Part shown: piece by piece, positions 36,019 to 44,810 of the stretch | Layout: every line of letters begins with the position of its first letter | Numbering within the stretch: position 1 is the stretch's first letter | NCBI RefSeq assembly: GCF_051903925.1 | Contig: NZ_CP173678.1 | Span: 4,526,001-4,590,000, forward strand | DNA length: 64,000 nt | Source: G051903925 sp051903925 | GTDB lineage: Bacteria; Pseudomonadota; Alphaproteobacteria; Zavarziniales; Zavarziniaceae | Reading direction: 5' to 3' | Notes under the pieces: generated by a model | Told to the model about the DNA's origin: nothing | Seen by the model: only the letters and a program-made list of their open reading frames with translations | Databases searched by the model: none | Translations under genes and position numbers: made by a program

Positions 36019-36205
36019 GCCATCGACTCCGCTTCTGTTGCCGCCCCCGGACAGAAGCGCACCTTAGTGGCGCACCCCCTCCCCTGCAACGTCCCCGCCG
36101 CAGCGCCTGGCTGGCGTGTTGTCGCGCCGGCCGGACGCCTTGCGGGTCGGGCGCTTCCCTCGCCCCGCAGGCCTCAGCCTGCAGGACAGGGGAAAGCGCC
36201 CTCGC

Positions 36206-37441
36206 TCAGAGCAGGTCGCCGCCGGCGGCGCTCGCCGTCGTGCCGTGCGCCTTGAACGCCTTGATGACATTACGGCCGGTGGTCCAGCGATGCACCTCGT
36301 CCGGACCGTCGACCAGGCGCTGGGCGCGGATGTGCGTGTACCAGTAGGCCAGCGGCGTATCGCGGCTGAAGCCCAGGGCCCCGTGCAGCTGGATCGCGGT
36401 ATCGACGACCTTGTGCACCATGTTGGCCAGGAACACCTTGGCGATGCCGTTCTCCTGGCGGAGGTCCATGCCGCGCTCGGCCTTGTAGGCGATGTGCAGC
36501 AGCATCAGGCGCGCGATGTAGAGCTGGCTGGCGCAATCGGCCAGCATGAACTGCACCGCCTGGCGCTCGTCCAGCTTCTTGCCGAACGTCGTGCGCTGGG
36601 TCACGTGCGCGGTCGCGATGTCCAGCGCGCGCTGGGCCATCGCCACGTTGTGCATGCCGTGGCGCAGACGGCCATAGGCCAGGCGATGCTGGCCCATGCT
36701 GAAACCGTTGCCCTCGCCGCCCAGCAGGTTCTCGGCCGGGACTTCCAGGTCCTTGATCTCGACCTCGGCATGACCGCCGCCCAGGATGTGCGACAGCGGC
36801 GTCTCAAGCGCCATCGTGGGAATGTCGCGCTTGATGTTGTAGCCGGGGTTCGGCAGTTCGACGATGAAGGTCGAGAACTGGCGATGGCGGGGCGCGTCGG
36901 GGTCGGTCTTGGCCATCACCACCGCGATGTCGGCGACGCTGGCGGCGGACGAGAACCACTTCTCGCCGTTCAGCAGGTACTTGTCGTTGCCGACCTTCTC
37001 CGCCTTGGTCTGCATGCCCGTGGCATCGGCACCGGCAGCCTTCTCGGTCATCGAGTAGCAGATGCGCTTCTCGCCGTTCAGCAGCGGCTTCAGGTACTTC
37101 TCCTTCTGGAACGGCGTGCCGTGCTCCAGCAGGGTCAGCATGGTGGCATCGTCCGGGCCTTGCGTGTTCATCGACAGCGCGCCCAGGTAGCTCTCGCCCA
37201 GCTCCATCTGGACCAGCGCGTTGGCCAGCGGGCCCAGGCCCATGCCGCCGTGCTCCTTGGGGATGAACGGGCACCACAGCCCCTGCGCCCGCGCCTTGGT
37301 GCGCAGCGCCGCCAGCACTGTCTTGTAGTCGCCGCCGGCCAGCAGGTCCTTCTCGGCCGGGATGCAGTGGTCGTGCACCCACTGGCGGACCTTCTCCCGG
37401 ATGGCCTTCGCCTCGGCCGGAATCTCGAAATCGATGGCCAT
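36206..37441 (-). CDS. acyl-CoA dehydrogenase
   Basis: A 411-residue flavoenzyme of the ACAD family, desaturating an acyl-CoA at alpha-beta. Visible are the N-terminal helices (AKAIREKVRQWVHDHCIPAE), the substrate and FAD region ICYSMTEKAAGADATGMQTK, LNGEKWFSSAASVADIAVVM, and the C-terminal domain RTTFGKKLDERQAVQFMLAD with IQLHGALGFSRDTPLAYWY. The sequence resembles ACAD10/11-like members acting on long or branched chains. GAGGGG precedes the ATG at 37441. It is a single gene between yjbH-like and hybrid kinase genes. Confidence 0.92.
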   Translation of the reverse strand: MAIDFEIPAEAKAIREKVRQWVHDHCIPAEKDLLAGGDYKTVLAALRTKARAQGLWCPFIPKEHGGMGLGPLANALVQMELGESYLGALSMNTQGPDDATMLTLLEHGTPFQKEKYLKPLLNGEKRICYSMTEKAAGADATGMQTKAEKVGNDKYLLNGEKWFSSAASVADIAVVMAKTDPDAPRHRQFSTFIVELPNPGYNIKRDIPTMALETPLSHILGGGHAEVEIKDLEVPAENLLGGEGNGFSMGQHRLAYGRLRHGMHNVAMAQRALDIATAHVTQRTTFGKKLDERQAVQFMLADCASQLYIARLMLLHIAYKAERGMDLRQENGIAKVFLANMVHKVVDTAIQLHGALGFSRDTPLAYWYTHIRAQRLVDGPDEVHRWTTGRNVIKAFKAHGTTASAAGGDLL

Positions 37442-37518
37442 GGCGGCCCCTCCCTTGCATCGTTGTGTTCGGACAGCGTTCTAGACCGGCCAAACTGGCA
37501 ATGCCAGGGGCGTCGGCT

Positions 37519-39984
37519 TCAGCTGTCCAGTACCCGCCGGACCAGGGCGGCAAGGTCGGCCTTGCGATAGGGCTTCCCCAGCAGCACGGCGTCATCGGGA
37601 AGGCGGCGCGGACTCTGCGGCCCGTCGTCGGGACGCGCGTTCTGCGGAAAGCCAGAGGTAAAGATCACGCGCAGGTCCGGCTGGCGCGCCTGGGCCTCCG
37701 CCGCCAGGTCGGCACCGGACATGCGCCCTGGCATGACCAGGTCCGTGAACAGCAGGGCGATCGGATGCGCAGCAAGGGTGTCCAGGGCGCTGGCGGCGTC
37801 CTCCGCCTCGAAGACGGCATAACCCAGGGAGCTCAGCTGCTTGGCCGCCGTCGTGCGCATGTGCGGATTGTCGTCGACCACCAGGACCGGTTCGTTGCCG
37901 GTCGCCATCAGGCGCCGGCGATCGGTGGCGCCGGACGACTGCTCCCCCACCTGCAAGGCGCGCGGCAAGTAGAGGCGGATGACGGTACCGCGCCCCTGCT
38001 CGCTGTAGATCTGGACGTGCCCACCCGACTGGCGAATGAAGCCATAGACCATCGACAGTCCCAGGCCGGTGCCCCGTCCCACCTCCTTGGTCGTGAAGAA
38101 TGGCTCGAACACCCGGGCGACCACTTCCGGCGGCATGCCGCTGCCGGTGTCGGTCAGCTCGATCATGACATAGTCGCCGGCCCGCACATCCCCGTGCGAG
38201 TCGGCATAATCCTGCTCGATCTCCGAATTGGCGGTGCGGACGGTCAGCGTCCCGCCGTTCGGCATGGCGTCGCGGGCATTGGTAGCGATGTTGACCAGCG
38301 CCGATTCCAGAAGGGCCGGATCGGCCATGACCGGCCACAGCCCCTGCTCCTGCGGCACCAGGTGGATCCGGACCTGCTCGCCCAGGGTGCGCGACAGAAG
38401 CCGGGCCGTGTCCGCCACCACGACATTGGCGTCCAGCAGCTTGGGCCGCAAAGGCTGACGCCTGGCAAACGCCAGCAGCTGGCGCGTCAGTTCGGCGCCG
38501 CGCAGTGCGGCATCGATGGCCGCCTCCCCCATCTCACGCGCCGGGCCCTGCCGCGGCATCTCCTCCATCAGCAGGTCCAGGTTGCCGATCACCACGCCCA
38601 GCAGGTTGTTGAAGTCATGCGCCAGCCCGCCGGTCAGGTGGCCCAGCGATTCCATTTTCTGCAATTGCGCCAGCTGTTCCTCGGTCGCGGTCTTCTCCGC
38701 GCGCAGGCGCGCCTCGGCCTGCTTCCGGTCGGTGATCTCCCGCATCGTGACCAGTACGCCGCCCGTTGGCAGCGGCGTCATCTGCACTTCGAGCGTCGAC
38801 CCGTCCGGCCGGTCGAGCTCGTAGGTCATGAAGCGATCTGTTTCCAGGACCTGGACTTGCTGCCTGACGATCGCGTCCACGTCGCCCGGCCCATACTGGC
38901 CGCGCTCCGCGTTGAAGCGCGCGAAGGCCTCTGCGGGCATGCCGACCCGTGCATAGTCGTCGGGAAAGCCGAACAGCGAGAAGAAACGCCGGTTCCAGGC
39001 GATCAGCCGGCGGTTCTGGTCAAGCGCACAGACCGCTTCCGCCAAGCCCTCGAAGGCTGCCTGGAGGACACCCGATCGCTGCCTCAGGGCCGCCTCGGCC
39101 TCGACCAGGCGGTCATTGTCTTCCGCCGTGCGCTGCGCCGCAGTCAGCAGATGCTGGTAAAGAGCATTGATCTCCACCAGGAAGGCGCACAGCACCGTGA
39201 AAGCCGACACGAGACCGTTCACCCGGGCGACGTACCAGGAGAATGTGTATCGGCTGTGGCCGAACAGGACGCCCAGTATGTCCAGCAGGAAGGCGAACAG
39301 GGCGACGGCCAGCCACAGGTTCAGGACCGTGCGCAGGCGCGTCGCGTGCCAAAGCCCGACCAACCCGACAACGCACAGCACCGCGGCCAGGGGGCCGATC
39401 CCGCTGGTGGTGATGCCGCTATAGCTTCCCGATGCGAACACCACCGGCAGATGATCATGTCCCAGCGTCGCCAGCACGGTCACGCCGACGACCGCTGCCA
39501 GCGCCAGAATCACGACCAGCGGGATCAGGTTGGCCACAGTCTCGGGCGCGAGCAGCGCAGGGTCGCGCAGGACACAACCGATATAGCCCAGGACGATCGC
39601 CGGGAATCCGACGTGCCAGAACATCCACATCCAGGATGTCGTCTGGGGTCCTGCACCCATCAGGCCACTTTCCGAGAACGCCTCCGGGAAGGTCAGGACG
39701 AAGGGGATGACGATCAGGCCGGCGAACAGGTACGCTCCCCCGAGCCAAGCCAGCGGCCGACGTCGCAGATGCCAGAACTGCGTCAACAGCATCAGCGCGG
39801 TGATCAGCTCCACGACCGCGATCGCGGCGATCGTCGCCGGCATGAACGAGGTCAGCTTGGCCAGCTGCACATTGCCGGCCAGGCTCCACAGCGTCAGGCC
39901 CGACAGAAGCACGGCAACCAAGGTCGCCATGACGCGATGAAGCGGCCCTGCCTGGGTATCGGCAAGTGTTTCGGCCTGAAACAT
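37519..39984 (-). CDS. MASE4-PAS hybrid sensor histidine kinase
   Basis: A membrane sensor of about 821 residues. Residues 1-270 form a multi-helix MASE4-like input module (PATIAAIAVVELITALMLLT, LFAGLIVIPFVLTFPEAF, SESGLMGAGPQTTSWMWMFW). A coiled coil and PAS domain follow (LDQNRRLIAWNRRFFSLFGF), then HisKA with GHLTGGLAHDFNNLLG, HATPase_c with NIATNARDAMPNGG and GRGTGLGLSMVYGF, and a C-terminal receiver with LFTDLVMPG, FTSG and GKPY. Its start is uncertain: 39984 fits the membrane domain but lacks a clear Shine-Dalgarno, and an open frame extends to 40107. The signal is unknown. Confidence 0.88.
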   Translation of the reverse strand: MFQAETLADTQAGPLHRVMATLVAVLLSGLTLWSLAGNVQLAKLTSFMPATIAAIAVVELITALMLLTQFWHLRRRPLAWLGGAYLFAGLIVIPFVLTFPEAFSESGLMGAGPQTTSWMWMFWHVGFPAIVLGYIGCVLRDPALLAPETVANLIPLVVILALAAVVGVTVLATLGHDHLPVVFASGSYSGITTSGIGPLAAVLCVVGLVGLWHATRLRTVLNLWLAVALFAFLLDILGVLFGHSRYTFSWYVARVNGLVSAFTVLCAFLVEINALYQHLLTAAQRTAEDNDRLVEAEAALRQRSGVLQAAFEGLAEAVCALDQNRRLIAWNRRFFSLFGFPDDYARVGMPAEAFARFNAERGQYGPGDVDAIVRQQVQVLETDRFMTYELDRPDGSTLEVQMTPLPTGGVLVTMREITDRKQAEARLRAEKTATEEQLAQLQKMESLGHLTGGLAHDFNNLLGVVIGNLDLLMEEMPRQGPAREMGEAAIDAALRGAELTRQLLAFARRQPLRPKLLDANVVVADTARLLSRTLGEQVRIHLVPQEQGLWPVMADPALLESALVNIATNARDAMPNGGTLTVRTANSEIEQDYADSHGDVRAGDYVMIELTDTGSGMPPEVVARVFEPFFTTKEVGRGTGLGLSMVYGFIRQSGGHVQIYSEQGRGTVIRLYLPRALQVGEQSSGATDRRRLMATGNEPVLVVDDNPHMRTTAAKQLSSLGYAVFEAEDAASALDTLAAHPIALLFTDLVMPGRMSGADLAAEAQARQPDLRVIFTSGFPQNARPDDGPQSPRRLPDDAVLLGKPYRKADLAALVRRVLDS

Positions 39985-40225
39985 GACTACTCGAACCGCG
40001 CCATCCTGTTCAACCCTACATTGCAACCATTTTCCCGGATAGGGGTTCCTGAACGCATAGGGCAGCAGGGATTCCGGTGCCTCGTCAATCCCCGGGGCCT
40101 CGATCATTCATCGTCTGAACGAATGCCGGCCATCCGTAGATATACCTAGGCCGCCCGGCTCCGCCCCTCTTGGCCTTCGCCCGCGGCGCGCGCCAAGATC
40201 GCCAGGACCCGCAACGGAGACCCCG

Positions 40226-40999
40226 ATGACCGATGCCGCCTGCGACCTGCTACAGGTTCGCACCGGCCTTGACCTGTGCGCGAAGGCGTCCGGCCTGCAA
40301 CAGGCGGAAGCGGGGCTGGAGCTGGTGGCGCAGGGCCTGCGCATGCCGCTGATTGTCTGGGCGCCGGATATCGGGCGGCCTCATTTCGATGCGCAGATGC
40401 ACGCCTTCATGCTGCGCTGCGGCTGGCCGGACGACATCCTGGCCCTGTGGTGGGACCGGCACATCATGCTGAAGATGCCGCTCTACCTTCGCTGCCGCGT
40501 CGCGCACCTCCCCTTTGCGTCACCCGTCGACCATCCCCGGCCCGACCGTGGCGCCCTGGAACGGCAGATCGCCGATGCCATCCTGGCCATGGGCCACACG
40601 ATGATGCTGACCGTTCCCGTCGTCCTGCCGCGCGGCCACATCTCCATGCTGACCTGGGTCGGGCCGGGCACCTTGGCCGGGACGGAGGCGAAGGTCGACC
40701 TGCTGCGGCCGGAACTGCTGGCGATCGGCCACCTGTTCATGGCGGCGGTCGCGCATGAGGCCGGCCGCAGCGTGGTCACGCCCGAGGAGTTGTCCGAACT
40801 GACCCCGCGCGAATGGGACTGCCTGCGCCTGGTGGCGCAGGGCTATCGCGACATCCAGATCGCCGGCCTGATCGCCGTGGCGCCAACGACCGTGCGCTTT
40901 CACCTGGACAATGTCGTGCGCAAGCTTGGCGCGGCCAACCGGACGCACGCGGTGGGCATCGCCGCCCAGTTGGGCATGCTGGGCTCAATCACGGCCTGA
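40226..40999 (+). CDS. LuxR-family regulator with autoinducer-binding-like domain
   Basis: A 257-residue quorum-sensing-type regulator. The N-terminal 170 residues fit the autoinducer-binding fold (WPDDILALWWDRHIMLKMPL, VAHLPFASPV, HISMLTW), and the C-terminus is a LuxR HTH (ELTPREWDCLRLVAQGYRDI, then VAPTTVRFHLDNVVRKLGAANR). CGGAGA lies upstream of the ATG. No luxI synthase is in the window, so it is a LuxR solo. It precedes a monooxygenase-esterase-CoA-transferase series, which it may control. Confidence 0.85.
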   Translation: MTDAACDLLQVRTGLDLCAKASGLQQAEAGLELVAQGLRMPLIVWAPDIGRPHFDAQMHAFMLRCGWPDDILALWWDRHIMLKMPLYLRCRVAHLPFASPVDHPRPDRGALERQIADAILAMGHTMMLTVPVVLPRGHISMLTWVGPGTLAGTEAKVDLLRPELLAIGHLFMAAVAHEAGRSVVTPEELSELTPREWDCLRLVAQGYRDIQIAGLIAVAPTTVRFHLDNVVRKLGAANRTHAVGIAAQLGMLGSITA

Positions 41000-41009
41000 G
41001 CCTGGCGGG

Positions 41010-41031
41010 GCCCCTCTCGAAAACGAGGGGC
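41010..41031 (+). terminator. hairpin after the luxR gene
   Basis: The arms GCCCCTC (41010-41016) and GAGGGGC (41025-41031) enclose an 8-base loop, 11 bases after the luxR stop. The stem is strong but is followed by AAACTT rather than a T run, so intrinsic termination is only possible. Confidence 0.4.
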
Positions 41032-41107
41032 AAACTTCATCCTGAGGTGCATTAGAATTGGAGGATACGAGGCCGGCTCGACCCGGTCCCACCACCGGGA
41101 GGACGGA

Positions 41108-42559
41108 ATGGCACAGCGAAACCTGCGTATCGCCATCATCGGTGCCGGGGCGTCCGGCATCATGTCCCTGATCAAGATGCGCGAGCGCGGCCTGACGGAC
41201 GTCACCATCTTCGAGAAGGCGGGACGCCTGGGCGGCACATGGCGGGACAATCGCTATCCGGGCCTGTCCTGCGACGTGCCCTCGCACCTCTACCGCTATT
41301 CCTTCGAGCCCAACCCGGACTGGAGCCGCGTGTGCTCGCCGGGACCGGAAATCCTGGCCTACCTGGAGCGGGTGGTTGAGAAGCACGGCATCGCGCCCCA
41401 CATCCGCTATGACAGCGAAGTGACGCGCGCCGAGTTCCAGGACGGTCAATGGCTGCTGGAAACCACGCAAGGGCCACAGGGCGCGTTCGATGCCGTCCTG
41501 GTCGCCGTGGGCGTCCTGCACCACCCGGTCTATCCGGACATTGCGGGCCTGGAGTGCTTCGCCGGGCCCAGCTTCCACACCTCCCGCTGGGCCGATGGCA
41601 TCGACCTTGCGGGGCGCCGGGTCGGGATCATCGGCACCGGCTCCACAGCGACACAGATCACCGGCGCAATCGTGGACGAGGTATCGCACCTCGCGCTCTT
41701 CATGCGCACACCGCAATGGATCCTGCCCCTGCCCAATCCGCCGATCCCCGAGGAGGAGAAGGCGCGCTACCGCGCCAATCCCGAGCTGGTGGACGACACC
41801 TATCGGCGCTATGCCAGCGACTTCAATTCGGGCTTTGCCAGCGCCGTGGTGGGTGCGGCCCCGGAGCGCTACGCCGAGATCGAGGCCGCCTGCAAGGGCT
41901 ACCTGGCCAGTGTCCGCGATCCCGACCTGCGGGCCCGGCTGACCCCCGACTACCGGGTCATGTGCAAGCGCATGATCATGTCCGACAACTTCTATGAAGC
42001 CGTGCAGAAGCCCAATGCCGAAGTCGTGCGCGAGGCGATCCGGCAGATCGAACCCCAGGGCGTCCGGACCGCCGACGGGCGCCTGCACCAGATCGACGTG
42101 CTGGTCCTGGCAACGGGCTTCGACACCCACCGGTTCGTCCGCCCGATGACCGTGATCGGCCGCAACGGCCGCAGCCTGGACGAGGTCTGGGCCAATGCGA
42201 ACGAGGGCTATCTGGGCGTGACCGTACCCGGCCTGCCCAACTGGTTCATGATCGGGGGCCCGAACAGTCCGATCGGCAATTTCTCGTGGCTGCTGACGGC
42301 CGAGAACCAGTTCAACTATGCGATGCAGCTGATCGACCGCCTGCGCAGCGGCAATGTCCGCGAGATAGAGCCCAAGGTGGAGGCGGTGCGCGCCTTCAAC
42401 GCGGCGGTGAAGGCCAAGATGCCGGACACGATCTGGGCTTCGGGCTGCGACAGCTGGTACGTCGACAAGAACGGCAATGTCGCATCCTGGCCGTGGACCT
42501 ATGAGAAATTCGAGGCGGACATGCGCGAGCCGGTGCTCGACGACTACGAGATGGTGTGA
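41108..42559 (+). CDS. flavin-containing monooxygenase, Baeyer-Villiger-like
   Basis: A 483-residue FAD/NADPH monooxygenase. FAD motif IAIIGAGASGIMSLIKM at the N-terminus, then LGGTWRDNRYPGLSCDVPSH, the BVMO-type fingerprint F-x-G-x3-H-x3-W at 151-161 (FAGPSFHTSRW), and the NADPH motif VGIIGTGSTATQI. The ATGF-type motif is VLATGFDTHRF. GGGAGGA precedes the ATG. The esterase gene starts 3 bases after its stop. Ketone to ester, then ester hydrolysis, is the expected two-step route. The substrate is unknown. Confidence 0.88.
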   Translation: MAQRNLRIAIIGAGASGIMSLIKMRERGLTDVTIFEKAGRLGGTWRDNRYPGLSCDVPSHLYRYSFEPNPDWSRVCSPGPEILAYLERVVEKHGIAPHIRYDSEVTRAEFQDGQWLLETTQGPQGAFDAVLVAVGVLHHPVYPDIAGLECFAGPSFHTSRWADGIDLAGRRVGIIGTGSTATQITGAIVDEVSHLALFMRTPQWILPLPNPPIPEEEKARYRANPELVDDTYRRYASDFNSGFASAVVGAAPERYAEIEAACKGYLASVRDPDLRARLTPDYRVMCKRMIMSDNFYEAVQKPNAEVVREAIRQIEPQGVRTADGRLHQIDVLVLATGFDTHRFVRPMTVIGRNGRSLDEVWANANEGYLGVTVPGLPNWFMIGGPNSPIGNFSWLLTAENQFNYAMQLIDRLRSGNVREIEPKVEAVRAFNAAVKAKMPDTIWASGCDSWYVDKNGNVASWPWTYEKFEADMREPVLDDYEMV

Positions 42560-42562
42560 GCC

Positions 42563-43450
42563 ATGACCACGCATAACCCCGAACTGGCCAAGGTTCTGGC
42601 CATGTTGACCGCCGTGCCGTTCGACGCCAACCAGTCGGTGGTGGAGAAGCGGCTGGCGATCGACGCGCTGGCCGATGCCTTTGCGCCGCCGCACGGCGTG
42701 GAATTCGACAGTGTCCTGCTGGGCGGCGTCGCGGCCGAGCGACAGGTCGCCCGCTCCGGCGGACCCGTCGTGCTGTACTTCCACGGCGGCGGCTACCTGA
42801 TCGGCTCGCCCCGCTCGCACCGGCACATGACGGCGCTGCTGGCGCAGGAGATCGGCGGCACTGTCTTCTCCCTCGACTATCGCATGGCGCCCGAGGCCCC
42901 TTTCCCCGCGGCCGTCGAGGACGCGGTGAAGGCCTGGACCGACCTGGCGGCCAGGGAAGGCGCCGCTCGGGTGGCGTTCGCCGGCGATTCGGCGGGCGGC
43001 GGGCTGACCTTCGCGGCGCTCGTGTCGGCACGGGACAAGGGGCTGCCGCTGCCGGCCTGTGCCATCGGCATCAGCCCCTGGGTCAACCTGGGCACCGAGA
43101 ATGCCAGCTACACGGCCCTGGCGGCGCATGACCCGATGCTGTCCGGCACCGTGGCCGACTATTTCTCGGTGCCCTATCGCGACGGGGTGGAGGTGCGCCA
43201 CCCACTCGTCTCGCCGCTGTTTGCCAACCTCTCCGGACTGCCGCCGGTCCTGATCCAGATCGGTGACCGGGAAGTCTTCTTCGGCGATGCCTGTGCGATG
43301 CATCAGGCCCTGATCGCCGCGGACGTCGATACCGAGTTGGCCGTGTGGAAGGAAATGTTCCACGTCTGGCACCTTTACTGGCCGATGCTGGCCCAGGGAC
43401 GCGCCGCGGTGGAGCAGATCGCCGCCTTCGTCCGGAGCAGGTGCGGCTGA
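42563..43450 (+). CDS. alpha/beta hydrolase, hormone-sensitive-lipase family
   Basis: A 295-residue esterase. The oxyanion-hole motif is YFHGGGYLIGS, the nucleophile elbow is AGDSAGGGL (Ser), and the C-terminal acid and His lie in IQIGDREVFFGDA and VWKEMFHVWHLY. It is the HSL/type IV lipase family that often hydrolyses small esters. The tight link to the Baeyer-Villiger-like enzyme suggests it cleaves the ester made from a ketone. A strong hairpin follows at 43473-43499. Confidence 0.9.
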   Translation: MTTHNPELAKVLAMLTAVPFDANQSVVEKRLAIDALADAFAPPHGVEFDSVLLGGVAAERQVARSGGPVVLYFHGGGYLIGSPRSHRHMTALLAQEIGGTVFSLDYRMAPEAPFPAAVEDAVKAWTDLAAREGAARVAFAGDSAGGGLTFAALVSARDKGLPLPACAIGISPWVNLGTENASYTALAAHDPMLSGTVADYFSVPYRDGVEVRHPLVSPLFANLSGLPPVLIQIGDREVFFGDACAMHQALIAADVDTELAVWKEMFHVWHLYWPMLAQGRAAVEQIAAFVRSRCG

Positions 43451-43472
43451 GGGTGACGGAACGCCGTCGAGA

Positions 43473-43499
43473 GGCGCGGGGATCCCTTCCCCCCGCGCC
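43473..43499 (+). terminator. strong GC hairpin after the esterase gene
   Basis: Perfect 9-base arms GGCGCGGGG (43473-43481) and CCCCGCGCC (43491-43499) with a 9-base loop, 22 bases after the esterase stop. There is no T run, so it may protect or partly terminate the mRNA before the CoA-transferase genes. Confidence 0.45.
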
Positions 43500-43547
43500 A
43501 GGAACGGCTAAAAGAGACCGTCACCGCAGCAAGGCCATCGGCAAGCC

Positions 43548-44810
43548 ATGACATCTGCAACCGGCGACCAGGACAAGGCAGGCTTCCTGGCGCCCTACCG
43601 GGTCCTGGACCTGACCGACCATCGTGGCCTGCTGGCCGGCCACATGCTGGCGCAGCTGGGTGCCGACGTGATCCAGGTGGAACCGCCCGGCGGGTCTCCG
43701 GCGCGATCCACGCCCCCCTTCGCGCCCGCCTGGCCCGTACCGGACAACTCGCTCTACTGGGCGGCCTATGCCAGCGGCAAGCGCAGCATCGTCTGCGATC
43801 CCGGTGCCGAACCTGACCTGTTCCGGGCCCTGGTCGCGTCGGCCGACTTCCTGTTCGAGTCCGCGGCACCGGCCGACGGCCGGCCAAGCTGGCTGGCGCC
43901 GGACACGCTGCGCGCCCTCAACCCAACCCTGGTCCACGTCTCCATCACGCCCTTCGGCCTGACCGGGCCAAAGGCGCACTATGCCGACAGCGACATCGTC
44001 GTGTGGGCTGCGGGAGGTCCACTGCTGCCGACCCGGGTGCCGGGGGATCCGCGCCCCGTGCGCATATCGGCCCCCCAAAGCTGGCTTCATGCGGCGGGCG
44101 ATGCGGCGGGCGGCGCCCTGATCGCCCATTTCGCACGGCTGAACAGCGGCCAGGGCCAGCACGTCGACATCAGCGCTCACCAGTCGGTGCCCGTCGCGAC
44201 GCTGTCCGCCGTGCTGGCGGAGGCTGTGGGTCATCCGGACTACGTGCCGCGGCCATCGGCGGCCACCGCAGCGTTGCCCGGGCGGTTCGAGGTCACGGCC
44301 GGCGGCGCCCGCACCCGTACGGCGAAATGGCCCATGCTGGATGGCTTGGCCGAACTCTACGTCGCCGGCGGCCCGGCCGGCGGCCCGTCGACCAACGCGC
44401 TGTTTGGCTGGATGCGGGACGAGGGCTGGGGCGACCCTGTGTTCGACACCTGGGACTGGACCCAGCTGGCCGCCGCATTGGAGAGGGGCAGCATCACCAC
44501 GCCCGACCTGGATCGCGCCGCCGACCATGTCAGCGCGTTCCTGGCCACCCGGTCCAAGCACGAACTGATGGATGCAGCGCTGGCCCGCGGCATCATGATC
44601 GCACCCATCCAGACCATGGCCGACCTGATCGCCAGTCCGCATAGCGCGGCGCGCGGCTTCTTCCAGACGATTGAAGGTCCGTTCGGCAGCTATGTCCTGC
44701 CGGGTGATTTCGCCTTCGGTCCAGCCGGCGCGTTCGTGCCGCTGCGTGCGGCACCCCGACTGGACGAACATGGTGCCGCGCTCCGTGCCGAACTGGGAGG
44801 GGCCGCATGA
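43548..44810 (+). CDS. class III CoA-transferase (CaiB/BaiF), possibly non-catalytic
   Basis: A 420-residue class III CoA-transferase-fold protein. The start is the classic YRVLDLTDHRGLLAGHMLAQ and LGADVIQVEPPGGSPAR, and the middle has SGQGQHVDISAHQS. Aligned against family members, the position of the catalytic Asp falls in APQSWLHAAGDAAGG, where no Asp occupies the expected place. It may therefore be a structural partner of the next protein. Its ATGA stop overlaps the second CoA-transferase gene. Heterodimeric class III enzymes, such as BbsEF, are precedent. Confidence 0.85.
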   Translation: MTSATGDQDKAGFLAPYRVLDLTDHRGLLAGHMLAQLGADVIQVEPPGGSPARSTPPFAPAWPVPDNSLYWAAYASGKRSIVCDPGAEPDLFRALVASADFLFESAAPADGRPSWLAPDTLRALNPTLVHVSITPFGLTGPKAHYADSDIVVWAAGGPLLPTRVPGDPRPVRISAPQSWLHAAGDAAGGALIAHFARLNSGQGQHVDISAHQSVPVATLSAVLAEAVGHPDYVPRPSAATAALPGRFEVTAGGARTRTAKWPMLDGLAELYVAGGPAGGPSTNALFGWMRDEGWGDPVFDTWDWTQLAAALERGSITTPDLDRAADHVSAFLATRSKHELMDAALARGIMIAPIQTMADLIASPHSAARGFFQTIEGPFGSYVLPGDFAFGPAGAFVPLRAAPRLDEHGAALRAELGGAA

